Of a DNA stretch of 5,988 nucleotides, positions 1-5,897 are shown piece by piece. Position numbers and translations under genes: made by a program. The notes beneath the pieces were generated by a model, which worked only from the letters and a program-made list of their open reading frames with translations, did not search any database and had not been told where the DNA came from. Every line of letters begins with the position of its first letter. Position 1 is the first letter of the stretch. Origin of the DNA: an uncultured Alphaproteobacteria bacterium (GTDB lineage Bacteria; Pseudomonadota; Alphaproteobacteria; RF32; CAG-239); assembly GCA_944391355.1 (NCBI GenBank), contig CALXTG010000034.1, positions 1 to 5,988 on the forward strand, in the 5' to 3' direction.

Positions 1-30
1 TAAAGAAGTAAATATCTTACAAATACCGAC

Positions 31-91
31 AAAAAAAAACCGCACAATGAACTGCCCTCCGAAAATTAGACAGTTCATTGCTGCGGTTTTT
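31..91 (-). terminator. Intrinsic terminator after the tRNA-Arg gene
   Basis: Positions 40-54 pair with 71-86 to give a 15-bp stem (CCGCA plus CAATGAACTG) with one bulged base at 81 and a 16-nt loop. Read on the minus strand the stem is followed by nine T (complement of the A-run 31-39), a classic rho-independent terminator 7 nt past the CCA end of tRNA-Arg. It closes the minus-strand tRNA transcript and probably the whole sfsA-map-radC-tRNA unit. On the plus strand the stem is followed by five T (87-91), so it may also stop transcription entering from the left. Bases 1-30 hold nothing else recognisable. Confidence 0.9.
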
Positions 92-97
92 ATTAAA

Positions 98-174
98 TGG
101 CGCGCTCCGGGCGATTCGAACGCCCGACCCACAGCTTAGAAGGCTGTTGCTCTATCCAGCTGAGCTAGGAGCGC
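98..174 (-). tRNA. tRNA-Arg (anticodon UCU)
   Basis: The 77-nt cloverleaf folds fully on the minus strand. The acceptor stem GCGCTCC (174-168) pairs with GGAGCGC (108-102), followed by discriminator G and an encoded CCA (100-98). The D arm has GCTC/GAGC; the anticodon stem ACAGC/GCTGT carries the loop CTTCTAA, whose middle three bases are TCT; the T arm has GGGCG/CGCCC with loop TTCGAAT. The anticodon reads AGA and AGG arginine codons. It lies 25 nt downstream of tRNA-Pro and 7 nt before the terminator, so the two tRNAs are almost certainly cut from one precursor. All stems are intact. Confidence 0.97.
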
Positions 175-199
175 AGGACATAATCAGAACAAGGGCAGC

Positions 200-276
200 T
201 GGTCGGGACAGCTGGATTCGAACCAGTGACATCTTGCTCCCAAAGCAAGCGCTCTACCAGGCTGAGCTATGTCCCG
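200..276 (-). tRNA. tRNA-Pro (anticodon UGG)
   Basis: The 77-nt cloverleaf lies on the minus strand. The acceptor stem CGGGACA (276-270) pairs with TGTCCCG (210-204), with discriminator A and an encoded CCA (202-200). The first pair C1-G72 is the one expected for bacterial tRNA-Pro. The anticodon stem CTTGC/GCAAG holds the loop TTTGGGA with anticodon TGG, which reads CCA and, by wobble or modification, other proline codons. The T arm is CTGGTTCGAATCCAG. It is the first of the two tRNAs in the minus-strand transcript and begins 63 nt after the radC stop codon. Confidence 0.97.
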
Positions 277-294
277 ATTCTGATTTCGTTCTCT

Positions 295-322
295 AAATTA
301 CATAATAATTTTTATTTTGCAA
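295..322 (-). promoter_or_regulatory. Possible promoter of the tRNA-Pro/tRNA-Arg pair
   Basis: On the minus strand, TTGCAA (322-317) and TAATTT (300-295) are separated by 16 nt, and transcription would begin about 10-15 nt before tRNA-Pro. Both boxes are imperfect and the stretch is very AT-rich, so chance matches are likely. The alternative is that the tRNAs are transcribed only by read-through from radC, since no terminator is visible between them. Confidence 0.3.
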
Positions 323-339
323 GTATTTTTTAGAGCCGC

Positions 340-1032
340 TTACAAAACGCCCCGATCGCGAAAACTGAAATAATCATTCTTGCTGATGATAATATGATCA
401 AACAGTTCAATCCCGCAGTTCTTTGCCGCATCACGAATAGTTTTGGTTACCGAAATATCGGCCTGTGACGGGGTTACGATACCGGTCGGATGATTATGCA
501 CCATAATCATCGCCGCCGCTCCGTTATCCAGCGCCGACTTTATAACTTCACGCGGATGGATGGCCACGGTGTTAATCGTCCCGCGCTGCTGCGTTTCTTC
601 GGCAATCACCCGAAACTTGCTGTTAAGAAAGATAACGCGGAACTCCTCAACCTCATTATATGCCATCGCCGTCCGGCAATAATCAATCATTGCGTCATAA
701 TCGGCAATTACCGCCTCATCGGCCGCCTTAAGCTGCTGCCAGGCCATGCGTTTTGCGCCTTGAGCAATCATCTTCAGCATAATCGCGGTATTTTCTTTCA
801 CGCCGCTGACCGCCATCAGCTCCTGCAGATCGGCATTAATCACTCCGGCAAAATTATTAAACCGGGCAATCAGCGTCTTTGCCAAAGGTTTAACATCCCG
901 GCGCGGAATGGCAAAAGTCAGCAGCAGTTCCAATAATTCATAATCCGGCATGGCTTTGCCGCCGTCGCTCAAGAAGCGTGCTTTCAATCTCTGCCGATGG
1001 CCGAGATAAGTTTTGTCGTCAAGTTCAGTCAT
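340..1032 (-). CDS. radC: RadC family JAMM/MPN+ domain protein
   Basis: A 230-residue RadC (UPF0758) protein of normal length. Residues 11-100 form the helical N-terminal domain, with GHRQRLKARF and PDYELLELLL and a helix-hairpin-helix-like segment around AVSGVKENTAIML (74-86). Residues from about 108 to 230 form the JAMM metalloprotease-like domain: candidate catalytic Glu129/130, then H179-N-H181-P and S189-x2-D192, the zinc-binding pattern of JAMM enzymes. The family was once linked to DNA repair, but its substrate is not settled. The loop between the His pair and the Ser is HPTGIVTPS instead of the more usual HPSGDPTPS; the metal ligands are kept. It lies 4 nt after map. Its Shine-Dalgarno AGGA (1038-1035) overlaps the map stop codon and is only 2 nt from the ATG, which suggests translational coupling. 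No better start is seen downstream. Family assignment is certain; the cellular role is not. Confidence 0.95.
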   Translation of the reverse strand: MTELDDKTYLGHRQRLKARFLSDGGKAMPDYELLELLLTFAIPRRDVKPLAKTLIARFNNFAGVINADLQELMAVSGVKENTAIMLKMIAQGAKRMAWQQLKAADEAVIADYDAMIDYCRTAMAYNEVEEFRVIFLNSKFRVIAEETQQRGTINTVAIHPREVIKSALDNGAAAMIMVHNHPTGIVTPSQADISVTKTIRDAAKNCGIELFDHIIISKNDYFSFRDRGVL

Positions 1033-1036
1033 CGTC

Positions 1037-1843
1037 CTATTTCACATTATACGGCGGTTTATCCAGTCCCTTCGGCGAGTAAGTGAAAACCTCATAACCG
1101 TCTTTGGTTACCGCCAGAGAATGCTCAAACTGAGCCGATAATGACTTATCGCGCGTTACCGACGTCCAGCCGTCTTTCAAAATAATCCCGTCCGGCCGCC
1201 CGATATTAATCATCGGTTCAATCGTAAAAAACATTCCTTCTTCCAAAACGGCGCCGGTTCCTTTCCGACCGCAATGCATAACATTGGGGGCATCATGGAA
1301 CACCCGCCCCAAACCGTGGCCGCAGAACATATCGACCACCGAATAACCGTATTTCTCGGCATATTCCTGAATAACGGCACCGATATCTCCCAGCCTGGCG
1401 CCCGGCTTAACCACATCAATCCCGCGCATCATGCATTCATAAGTCACATCGCACAGACGCTTGGCCTTGAGCTTCGGTTTTCCGGCATAATACATACGAC
1501 TGGTATCGCCGTACCAGCCGTCCAGAATGGCGGTAACATCAATATTCAAAATATCGCCGTCTGCCAGCTTGCGCTCATAATCGGGAATCCCGTGACAGAT
1601 AACGTGGTTAATCGAAATACAGCTGGACTTCGGATAACCTCGATACCCCAAAGTAGCGGGCACAGCCCCCCGCGAAGTCATAAACTCGCGCATCAGATCA
1701 TCAAGTTCTCCGGTAGACACGCCGACCTGAACATAAGGCGTAATATAATCCAAACATTCGGCCGCCAGTTTTCCGGCCTTGCGCATTCCTTCAAATTCCG
1801 AAGCATCGTGCAGCGTAATACCGTCTTTTCTTTTTACAGACAA
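1037..1843 (-). CDS. map: Type I methionine aminopeptidase
   Basis: This cytosolic metalloenzyme removes the initiator methionine from nascent proteins after deformylation. At 268 residues it has normal length for the short bacterial form, with no N-terminal extension. All five metal ligands of the pita-bread fold are present: D102 and D113 (NIDVTAILDGWYGDTSRM), H176 (CGHGLG), E209 (FTIEPM) and E240 (QFEHS). The substrate-contacting histidines H84 (CHGIP) and H183 are also kept. The start is TTG: no ATG lies between the upstream stop codon and this site, AGAGGA sits 7 nt before the TTG, and the next Met (residue 20) falls inside the conserved first helix (EGMRKAGKLAAE). It starts 11 nt after the SfsA homologue and is followed 4 nt later by radC, so it is the middle gene of an operon. 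The assignment is secure. Confidence 0.98.
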   Translation of the reverse strand: MSVKRKDGITLHDASEFEGMRKAGKLAAECLDYITPYVQVGVSTGELDDLMREFMTSRGAVPATLGYRGYPKSSCISINHVICHGIPDYERKLADGDILNIDVTAILDGWYGDTSRMYYAGKPKLKAKRLCDVTYECMMRGIDVVKPGARLGDIGAVIQEYAEKYGYSVVDMFCGHGLGRVFHDAPNVMHCGRKGTGAVLEEGMFFTIEPMINIGRPDGIILKDGWTSVTRDKSLSAQFEHSLAVTKDGYEVFTYSPKGLDKPPYNVK

Positions 1844-1850
1844 TTTAATT

Positions 1851-1856
1851 TCCTCT
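1851..1856 (-). promoter_or_regulatory. Ribosome binding site that fixes the TTG start of map
   Basis: AGAGGA on the minus strand lies 7 nt upstream of TTG (1843-1841) and shares bases with the TAG stop (1857-1855) of the upstream SfsA homologue. No ATG or GTG in the map frame lies near it, which supports the TTG start. The overlap with the stop codon suggests that ribosomes ending the first gene help initiation at map. Confidence 0.75.
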
Positions 1857-2559
1857 ACGATTGATAATTAATTTTCATTTTATTGGCTATAGTTACACTT
1901 TTTTTATCAATTTTGCAACCATAACAAAAAAACTCTAAACCGCTTTTTGCTTCCTCAAAAACTTTAGCCGCGGCCATCGGATTAATATTCCATACAAATT
2001 TTGCTTCCGTACAGTCCATGCGCGGCGCAATCAAAACAAAAGCCGTCCGATGCCCCCGGGCGCGAAGCCTGCGCATTTCTTCCATGGTTTCAATATCAAA
2101 AAAATTAAGAAAAGTAGGAAAAACCACATATGGTCCCTGTTTATTGTAAATGCTGCTCAGCGTAAGGTACAGTTTATGACCGTCATTATCGCCGAGCTCA
2201 AAATGAATATGCCGCAAACCGTCCTCTTCACTGAGTTTGCGAATTACGGTATAATCTTTGAAATCCTGCAAAATTTCCGCATCGTAAGCCTCAAGGAACA
2301 GATCCGTATTATAATGCGGATTCACCATAATCAGCCCCTCTCCGCGATTCAGCAGCTGACACTCATAACGCAGCTTCCTTCTGACATCCCGGTTGCGGGC
2401 CACAAAGACTTCGGCGCCTTCGGCATAAAGGCTTTTTCCGCCGTCGCCTTCCGGACAAAATACCGGCACGACGCTGCCGTCATCCAACTCGACGTCTAAA
2501 ATCAGCCGCTTATAAAAATCAACAATTCTGCCGCGTTGCAGCTTAGTCCCGAATTCCAT
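1855..2559 (-). CDS. sfsA: SfsA homologue lacking the nuclease active-site residues
   Basis: A 234-residue protein matching SfsA (sugar fermentation stimulation protein, a DNA-binding PD-(D/E)XK nuclease family) over its whole length. The N-terminus MEFGTKLQRGRIVDFYKR and DVELDDG (22-28), the RRK element (60-62) and the C-terminal half from GHRTAFVLIAPR (169-180) to about 224 fit the family. The signature positions do not. The NTGSM-type motif after CP is EGDGG (37-41); the Asp of RIDF is H119; the ExK of EVKxVTL is T133-L-S135; and FPDAVTERG is FPTFLNFFD (147-155). Nuclease activity is therefore unlikely. The frame is uninterrupted and length is normal, so this is not an obvious pseudogene. 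Start: ATG at 2559 has AAGGAG 5 nt upstream; an in-frame ATG at 2595 would add 12 residues absent from the family and lacks such a site. It is the first gene of the operon with map and radC, the usual alphaproteobacterial order, which supports orthology. Confidence 0.85.
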   Translation of the reverse strand: MEFGTKLQRGRIVDFYKRLILDVELDDGSVVPVFCPEGDGGKSLYAEGAEVFVARNRDVRRKLRYECQLLNRGEGLIMVNPHYNTDLFLEAYDAEILQDFKDYTVIRKLSEEDGLRHIHFELGDNDGHKLYLTLSSIYNKQGPYVVFPTFLNFFDIETMEEMRRLRARGHRTAFVLIAPRMDCTEAKFVWNINPMAAAKVFEEAKSGLEFFCYGCKIDKKSVTIANKMKINYQS

Positions 2560-2564
2560 GTTTT

Positions 2565-2570
2565 CTCCTT
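2565..2570 (-). promoter_or_regulatory. Ribosome binding site of the sfsA homologue
   Basis: AAGGAG on the minus strand is 5 nt from the ATG at 2559-2557. It decides between this start and the in-frame ATG 36 nt upstream, and it is the strongest Shine-Dalgarno in the window. Confidence 0.85.
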
Positions 2571-2594
2571 GACGAAAACAATAACGGAATTTCA

Positions 2595-2600
2595 TTTATA
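2595..2600 (-). promoter_or_regulatory. Possible -10 box of the sfsA-map-radC operon
   Basis: TATAAA on the minus strand would place the transcription start about 30 nt before the sfsA ATG. No convincing -35 box is present at 16-18 nt spacing, so only the -10 element is proposed. Confidence 0.25.
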
Positions 2601-2615
2601 ATCGGTTAACGGATT
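2600..2615. promoter_or_regulatory. 16-bp dyad between divergent promoters, possible operator
   Basis: AATCGGTTAACGGATT is symmetric at seven of eight base pairs around the central GTTAAC. It abuts the proposed sfsA -10 and overlaps the first two bases of the proposed tspO -35. A bound regulator could affect both divergent units. No regulator family is recognised from the sequence. Confidence 0.3.
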
Positions 2616-2643
2616 GAAAGAGCGGCACATGGGCTTATATATT
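2614..2643 (+). promoter_or_regulatory. Probable tspO promoter
   Basis: TTGAAA (2614-2619) and TATATT (2638-2643) are separated by 18 nt, placing the transcription start near 2650 and leaving a leader of about 23 nt. A Shine-Dalgarno GGAG (2659-2662) lies 10 nt before the tspO ATG. The position in the divergent intergenic region supports the call; experimental evidence is lacking. Confidence 0.45.
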
Positions 2644-2672
2644 TAAAATCAACATTTTGGAGAACAAAATTA

Positions 2673-3155
2673 ATGTCAAAACTCAAAAACCTGCTGTTTT
2701 CTTTTATTTTGGTCGGTTTAACGGCCTATGCCGCCGGTTTCTTTACTCAAGTCGGCATCGACAGCTGGTACCGGCTTGCCGCAAAACCGATTCTTACGCC
2801 ACCCGATTCGGTTTTTCCGATTGTCTGGGGGCTGCTTTATCTGACCCTGATTATATCTTTCTACCTGGTACTTAATAAAATTCCTGCAGATTTCAGGGCT
2901 GAAACTTCACAGCTTTTTATCAGCCAGCTGCTGCTGCAAATCGTCTGGTGCTTTTTGTTTTTCTACCTCGGATACACCGGATTAGCGCTTATCGTGCTGA
3001 TAATCCTGAATATTATAGTCTGGCAGATGATCCGTATTTTTCAGGAAATCAGCACGCCGGCCGGTTACATTCTCTACCCCTATTTTATCTGGCTGTGCTT
3101 TGCCGCTTTTTTAAACGCCGGTTTCATAATCGTCAACGGAATGACCGCAAGCTGA
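2673..3155 (+). CDS. tspO: TspO/MBR family membrane protein
   Basis: A 160-residue protein of the tryptophan-rich sensory protein / mitochondrial benzodiazepine receptor family, an inner-membrane protein that binds porphyrins and related ligands and in some alphaproteobacteria modulates oxygen- or tetrapyrrole-linked gene expression. Five hydrophobic helices lie at about 5-24, 47-67, 80-100, 102-123 and 132-155. Family marks: GFFTQ (22-26), SWYRLAAKP (31-39) followed by TPP (42-44), W52-x3-Y56, W92 with FF (96-97), PYFIW (136-140) and FAAFLNAGFIIVN (143-155). The third helix has QLLLQIVWC where many members have an Asn before the Trp pair region and Ser after it; the effect is unknown. It is transcribed divergently from sfsA and precedes alaS by 82 nt. 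A shared transcript with alaS is possible, but no functional link is obvious. Ligand and role cannot be read from the sequence. Confidence 0.93.
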   Translation: MSKLKNLLFSFILVGLTAYAAGFFTQVGIDSWYRLAAKPILTPPDSVFPIVWGLLYLTLIISFYLVLNKIPADFRAETSQLFISQLLLQIVWCFLFFYLGYTGLALIVLIILNIIVWQMIRIFQEISTPAGYILYPYFIWLCFAAFLNAGFIIVNGMTAS

Positions 3156-3182
3156 TAAATTATGCTGGACAGCCGCAAAACT

Positions 3183-3211
3183 TTGCATTAAAAATAACAG
3201 GTTAATATTTA
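3183..3211 (+). promoter_or_regulatory. Possible alaS promoter
   Basis: TTGCAT (3183-3188) and TATTTA (3206-3211) are separated by 17 nt and would start transcription near 3218, about 20 nt before the alaS ATG. The region is AT-rich and the boxes are imperfect. Read-through from tspO is an alternative, because no strong terminator separates the two genes. Confidence 0.35.
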
Positions 3212-3216
3212 AACCT
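3199..3216. promoter_or_regulatory. Small dyad over the alaS -10 region
   Basis: AGGTT (3199-3203) and AACCT (3212-3216) are inverted repeats around an 8-nt AT-rich centre that includes the proposed -10 box. Six T follow at 3222-3227. It could be an operator or a very weak terminator for tspO. Five base pairs are few, and chance is a fair explanation. Confidence 0.2.
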
Positions 3217-3237
3217 ATTCATTTTTTGGGAAGTAAA

Positions 3238-5868
3238 ATGACTGTCACATTAAAAGAAATCAGAAGTACCTATTTAAACTTCTTTGAAAAGAACGGACAC
3301 AAAATCATTCCGTCCAGTTCTCTCGTCCCCGACAACGACCCGACCCTGATGTTTACCAACTCGGGCATGGTTCAGTTCAAAAATATTTTCACCGGTAACG
3401 AAACCGCCTCTTACAAGCGAGCCGCAACTTCCCAAAAATCCGTTCGCGCCGGCGGCAAACACAATGACCTGGACAGTGTCGGTTATGACGTCCGCCACCA
3501 TACGTTTTTTGAAATGCTCGGCAATTTTTCCTTCGGCGACTATTTTAAAGACGACGCGATTAAATTTGCCTGGGAGCTGCTGACCAAAGACTTTGACATG
3601 CCCAAAGACCGTCTGGCCGTTACCGTTTACCACACCGACGACGAAGCCTGGAATATCTGGAAAAAAGTTTCCGGCCTGCCCGATGACCGTATTATCCGCA
3701 TCGCCACCAAAGATAACTTCTGGCAGATGGGCGATACCGGCCCCTGCGGTCCCTGCTCGGAAATTTTTTATGATCACGGCCCGGAAGTCTGGGGCGGCCT
3801 GCCCGGAACGTCGGAAGAAGACGGTGACCGCTGGATCGAAATTTGGAATCTGGTTTTTGACCAGTATGAAGACCTGCCCGACGGCACCCGTATCTCCCTG
3901 AAACATCCGTCAATCGACACCGGTATGGGGCTGGAAAGAATATCGGCAATTCTGCAGGGCGTACATTCAAACTTTGATATTGATATTTTTCAGAATTTAA
4001 TTGGCGCTTTGACTAAAATTACCGGCACCGATTATAACGGTCCGCTTAAATCCTCGCATAATGTCATTGTTGACCACCTGCGCGCAATGAGTTTTCTGAT
4101 TGCCGACGGCGTGCTGCCTTCCAACGAGGGCCGCGGCTATGTCCTGCGCCGCATTATGCGCCGCGCCATGCGTCACGCTCATCTGCTCGGTGTCCGCGAT
4201 CCGATTATGTACCGTCTGCTCCCTGCCCTGCAAAAAGAAATGGGCGAAGCCTATCCGGAACTATACCGTGCCGAAGCTCTGATCACCGAAACCCTGAAGC
4301 TCGAAGAAAGCCGCTTTATCAAAACTTTGGAAAAAGGCCTGCACCTGCTGGATGAAGAAACCGCTTCTCTCAAGGCCGGCGACACGCTGAGCGGCGATAC
4401 GGCTTTCCGGCTTTATGATACCTATGGTTTTCCGCTCGATTTAACTCAGGACGCCCTGAAACTGAAAAACATTGCCGTCGATACCGAAGGCTTTAATGCC
4501 GCAATGGAAAAACAAAAAGCCGAAGCCCGCAAAAACTGGGCCGGCAGCGGCGACGCCGGAACCGAAAAAATCTGGTTTGAAATGCAGGATAAACTCGGCT
4601 CAACCGAATTTTTAGGCTATACGACAACCAGAGCCGACGCCCAAATTACAGCTTTGATTCAAAATAATCAGGCGGTTAACAGCGTCAGCGGCGGCGAATT
4701 TTATCTGCTCGCCAACCAAACCCCTTTCTACGGCGAATGCGGCGGACAAGTCGGCGATATCGGCCAGATTATCGGCAAGAACTTCAAAATTGAAGTCACT
4801 GATACCAAACGCAAGCTTGACGGCCTGTTTGTCCATTGCTGCAAAATGATTGAAGGGTCGGTTCAGGTCGGCGATTGCGCCTCTTTTGAGGTCGACAATG
4901 CTTACCGCAATGCCATCCGCGCCAACCATTCGGTAACCCACCTGGTTCATAAAGCTCTCCGGGAGATTCTCGGCGACCACGTCACGCAAAAAGGCTCTTT
5001 GGTCTGTGCCGACCATATGCGGTTTGACATTTCGCATCCCAAACAGATTACCGCCGAAGAACTGCAGCGCGCCGAAGATATCGTCAACGAAGCCATTCGC
5101 AAAAATTACAAAGTTTGCACAACCCTGATGACGCCTGACGAAGCAATTAAACAGGGAGCCATGGCCTTATTCGGCGAAAAATACGGCGAAGAAGTCCGCA
5201 TGGTATCAATGGAGAAAGACGGCGAAGTTTTCTCCCGCGAACTCTGCGGCGGAACCCACGCCAACTCCACCGGCGATATCGGCTACTTCAACATTGTTTC
5301 GGAATCTTCGGTTGCGGCAGGTATCCGCCGTATTGAATGCGTTACCGGCAAACAGGCCGAAAAATTTGTTCAGGATATTGAAGATAAACTGCACCGGGTT
5401 GCCAATCTTTTGAAATCCAATTTCAATGACATCGAAAAACGGGTTAAACAACTGATTGAAGAAAAGAAAAAGCTTGAAGCCGATATTTTTGAACTTAAGA
5501 AAAACTTTGCCAATGCCAAAACCGCGGACAATCAGGATAAATATGAACTTGTCAACGGTGTCAAATTTGTCGGACGCGCGGTTCCCAATGTTCATCCCAA
5601 AGAGCTCAAAGCCTTTATTGACGAGATTAACAAATATCTCAAATCCGGTATTGTCGTTTTGGCAACCAATAAAGACGAAAAAGCCTCGATTGTGGTTGGG
5701 GTAACCAAAGATCTGACCGATAAATATTCGGCGGTAGACCTGGTTAAGCTTGCTTCTCAGGCTGTCGGCGGCCAAGGCGGCGGCGGCCGTCCCGACATGG
5801 CTCAGGCCGGCGGCCCTAACGGCGAAAACATCGCTGAGGCCATAGAAGCCGTCAAACAGGCAATCTGA
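3238..5868 (+). CDS. alaS: Alanine-tRNA ligase (AlaRS)
   Basis: This cytosolic class II synthetase attaches alanine to tRNA-Ala and hydrolyses mischarged Ser/Gly-tRNA-Ala. At 876 residues it is full length. Catalytic core: SSSLVPDNDPTLMFTNSGM (26-44), RHHTFFEMLGNFSFGDY (86-102), GDTGPCGPCSE (165-175) and motif 3 GMGLERI (229-235). The tRNA-recognition part has NEGRGY (296-301) and YDTYGFPLDLT (393-403). The editing domain carries the zinc ligands H564/H568 (NHSVTHLVH) and C670/H674 (CGGTH). A coiled coil spans about 706-765, and the C-Ala domain has GGQGGGGRPDMAQAGG (844-859). The ATG at 3238 is preferred because GGGA lies 6 nt upstream and the protein then begins like its relatives; an in-frame TTG at 3226 would add four residues with no ribosome binding site. 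In many alphaproteobacteria recA precedes alaS; here tspO does. A hairpin terminator follows directly after the stop. Confidence 0.98.
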   Translation: MTVTLKEIRSTYLNFFEKNGHKIIPSSSLVPDNDPTLMFTNSGMVQFKNIFTGNETASYKRAATSQKSVRAGGKHNDLDSVGYDVRHHTFFEMLGNFSFGDYFKDDAIKFAWELLTKDFDMPKDRLAVTVYHTDDEAWNIWKKVSGLPDDRIIRIATKDNFWQMGDTGPCGPCSEIFYDHGPEVWGGLPGTSEEDGDRWIEIWNLVFDQYEDLPDGTRISLKHPSIDTGMGLERISAILQGVHSNFDIDIFQNLIGALTKITGTDYNGPLKSSHNVIVDHLRAMSFLIADGVLPSNEGRGYVLRRIMRRAMRHAHLLGVRDPIMYRLLPALQKEMGEAYPELYRAEALITETLKLEESRFIKTLEKGLHLLDEETASLKAGDTLSGDTAFRLYDTYGFPLDLTQDALKLKNIAVDTEGFNAAMEKQKAEARKNWAGSGDAGTEKIWFEMQDKLGSTEFLGYTTTRADAQITALIQNNQAVNSVSGGEFYLLANQTPFYGECGGQVGDIGQIIGKNFKIEVTDTKRKLDGLFVHCCKMIEGSVQVGDCASFEVDNAYRNAIRANHSVTHLVHKALREILGDHVTQKGSLVCADHMRFDISHPKQITAEELQRAEDIVNEAIRKNYKVCTTLMTPDEAIKQGAMALFGEKYGEEVRMVSMEKDGEVFSRELCGGTHANSTGDIGYFNIVSESSVAAGIRRIECVTGKQAEKFVQDIEDKLHRVANLLKSNFNDIEKRVKQLIEEKKKLEADIFELKKNFANAKTADNQDKYELVNGVKFVGRAVPNVHPKELKAFIDEINKYLKSGIVVLATNKDEKASIVVGVTKDLTDKYSAVDLVKLASQAVGGQGGGGRPDMAQAGGPNGENIAEAIEAVKQAI

Positions 5869-5897
5869 AAAAAGGCTCCCAAACGGGAGCCTTTCCT
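5868..5897. terminator. Bidirectional terminator between alaS and a convergent gene
   Basis: AAAGGCTCCC (5871-5880) and GGGAGCCTTT (5885-5894) form a perfect 10-bp stem around the loop AAAC. It begins 2 nt after the alaS stop codon. On the plus strand the tail is T-rich but broken by CC. On the minus strand the hairpin is followed by six T (complement of 5868-5873), and it lies 3 nt after the stop of the convergent partial gene. It therefore serves both genes. Confidence 0.9.

Noticed and set aside
98..276. tRNA genes as an integration site for a mobile element
   Set aside because: No integrase gene and no repeated tRNA 3' end is seen in the window. The repeated CAGCTGG at 196-202 and 209-215 is too short to be an attachment site.
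78..296. 72-codon plus-strand open frame across both tRNA genes
   Set aside because: It is the antisense of the two tRNAs. Peptides with pieces such as IRTPDPQLRRLLLYPAEL are the well-known spurious products of reading tRNA genes backwards.
490..936. 148-codon plus-strand open frame opposite radC
   Set aside because: It lies inside radC on the opposite strand, is rich in His and Arg from reversed codons, and has no domain.
1274..1864. 196-codon plus-strand open frame opposite map
   Set aside because: It is antisense to a gene with all catalytic residues intact, is rich in His, Ile and Asn in an unprotein-like way, and has no recognisable domain. It is a codon-bias shadow.
2948..3205. 85-codon plus-strand frame overlapping the end of tspO
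   Set aside because: It is out of frame within a clear TspO family gene, has no ribosome binding site and shows no similarity to a known protein.
3199..3227. Possible tspO terminator (AGGTT/AACCT hairpin, then six T)
   Set aside because: The stem is only five base pairs with an 8-nt AT loop, and six bases separate it from the T-run. It is too weak to call as a terminator and is kept only as a dyad.
3274..3906. 210-codon minus-strand open frame opposite alaS, with another of 189 codons at 5206-5775
   Set aside because: Both lie wholly inside conserved alaS sequence. Their composition (repeated FGN, VVG and FKN runs) mirrors the complement of alaS codons, and neither resembles a known family.
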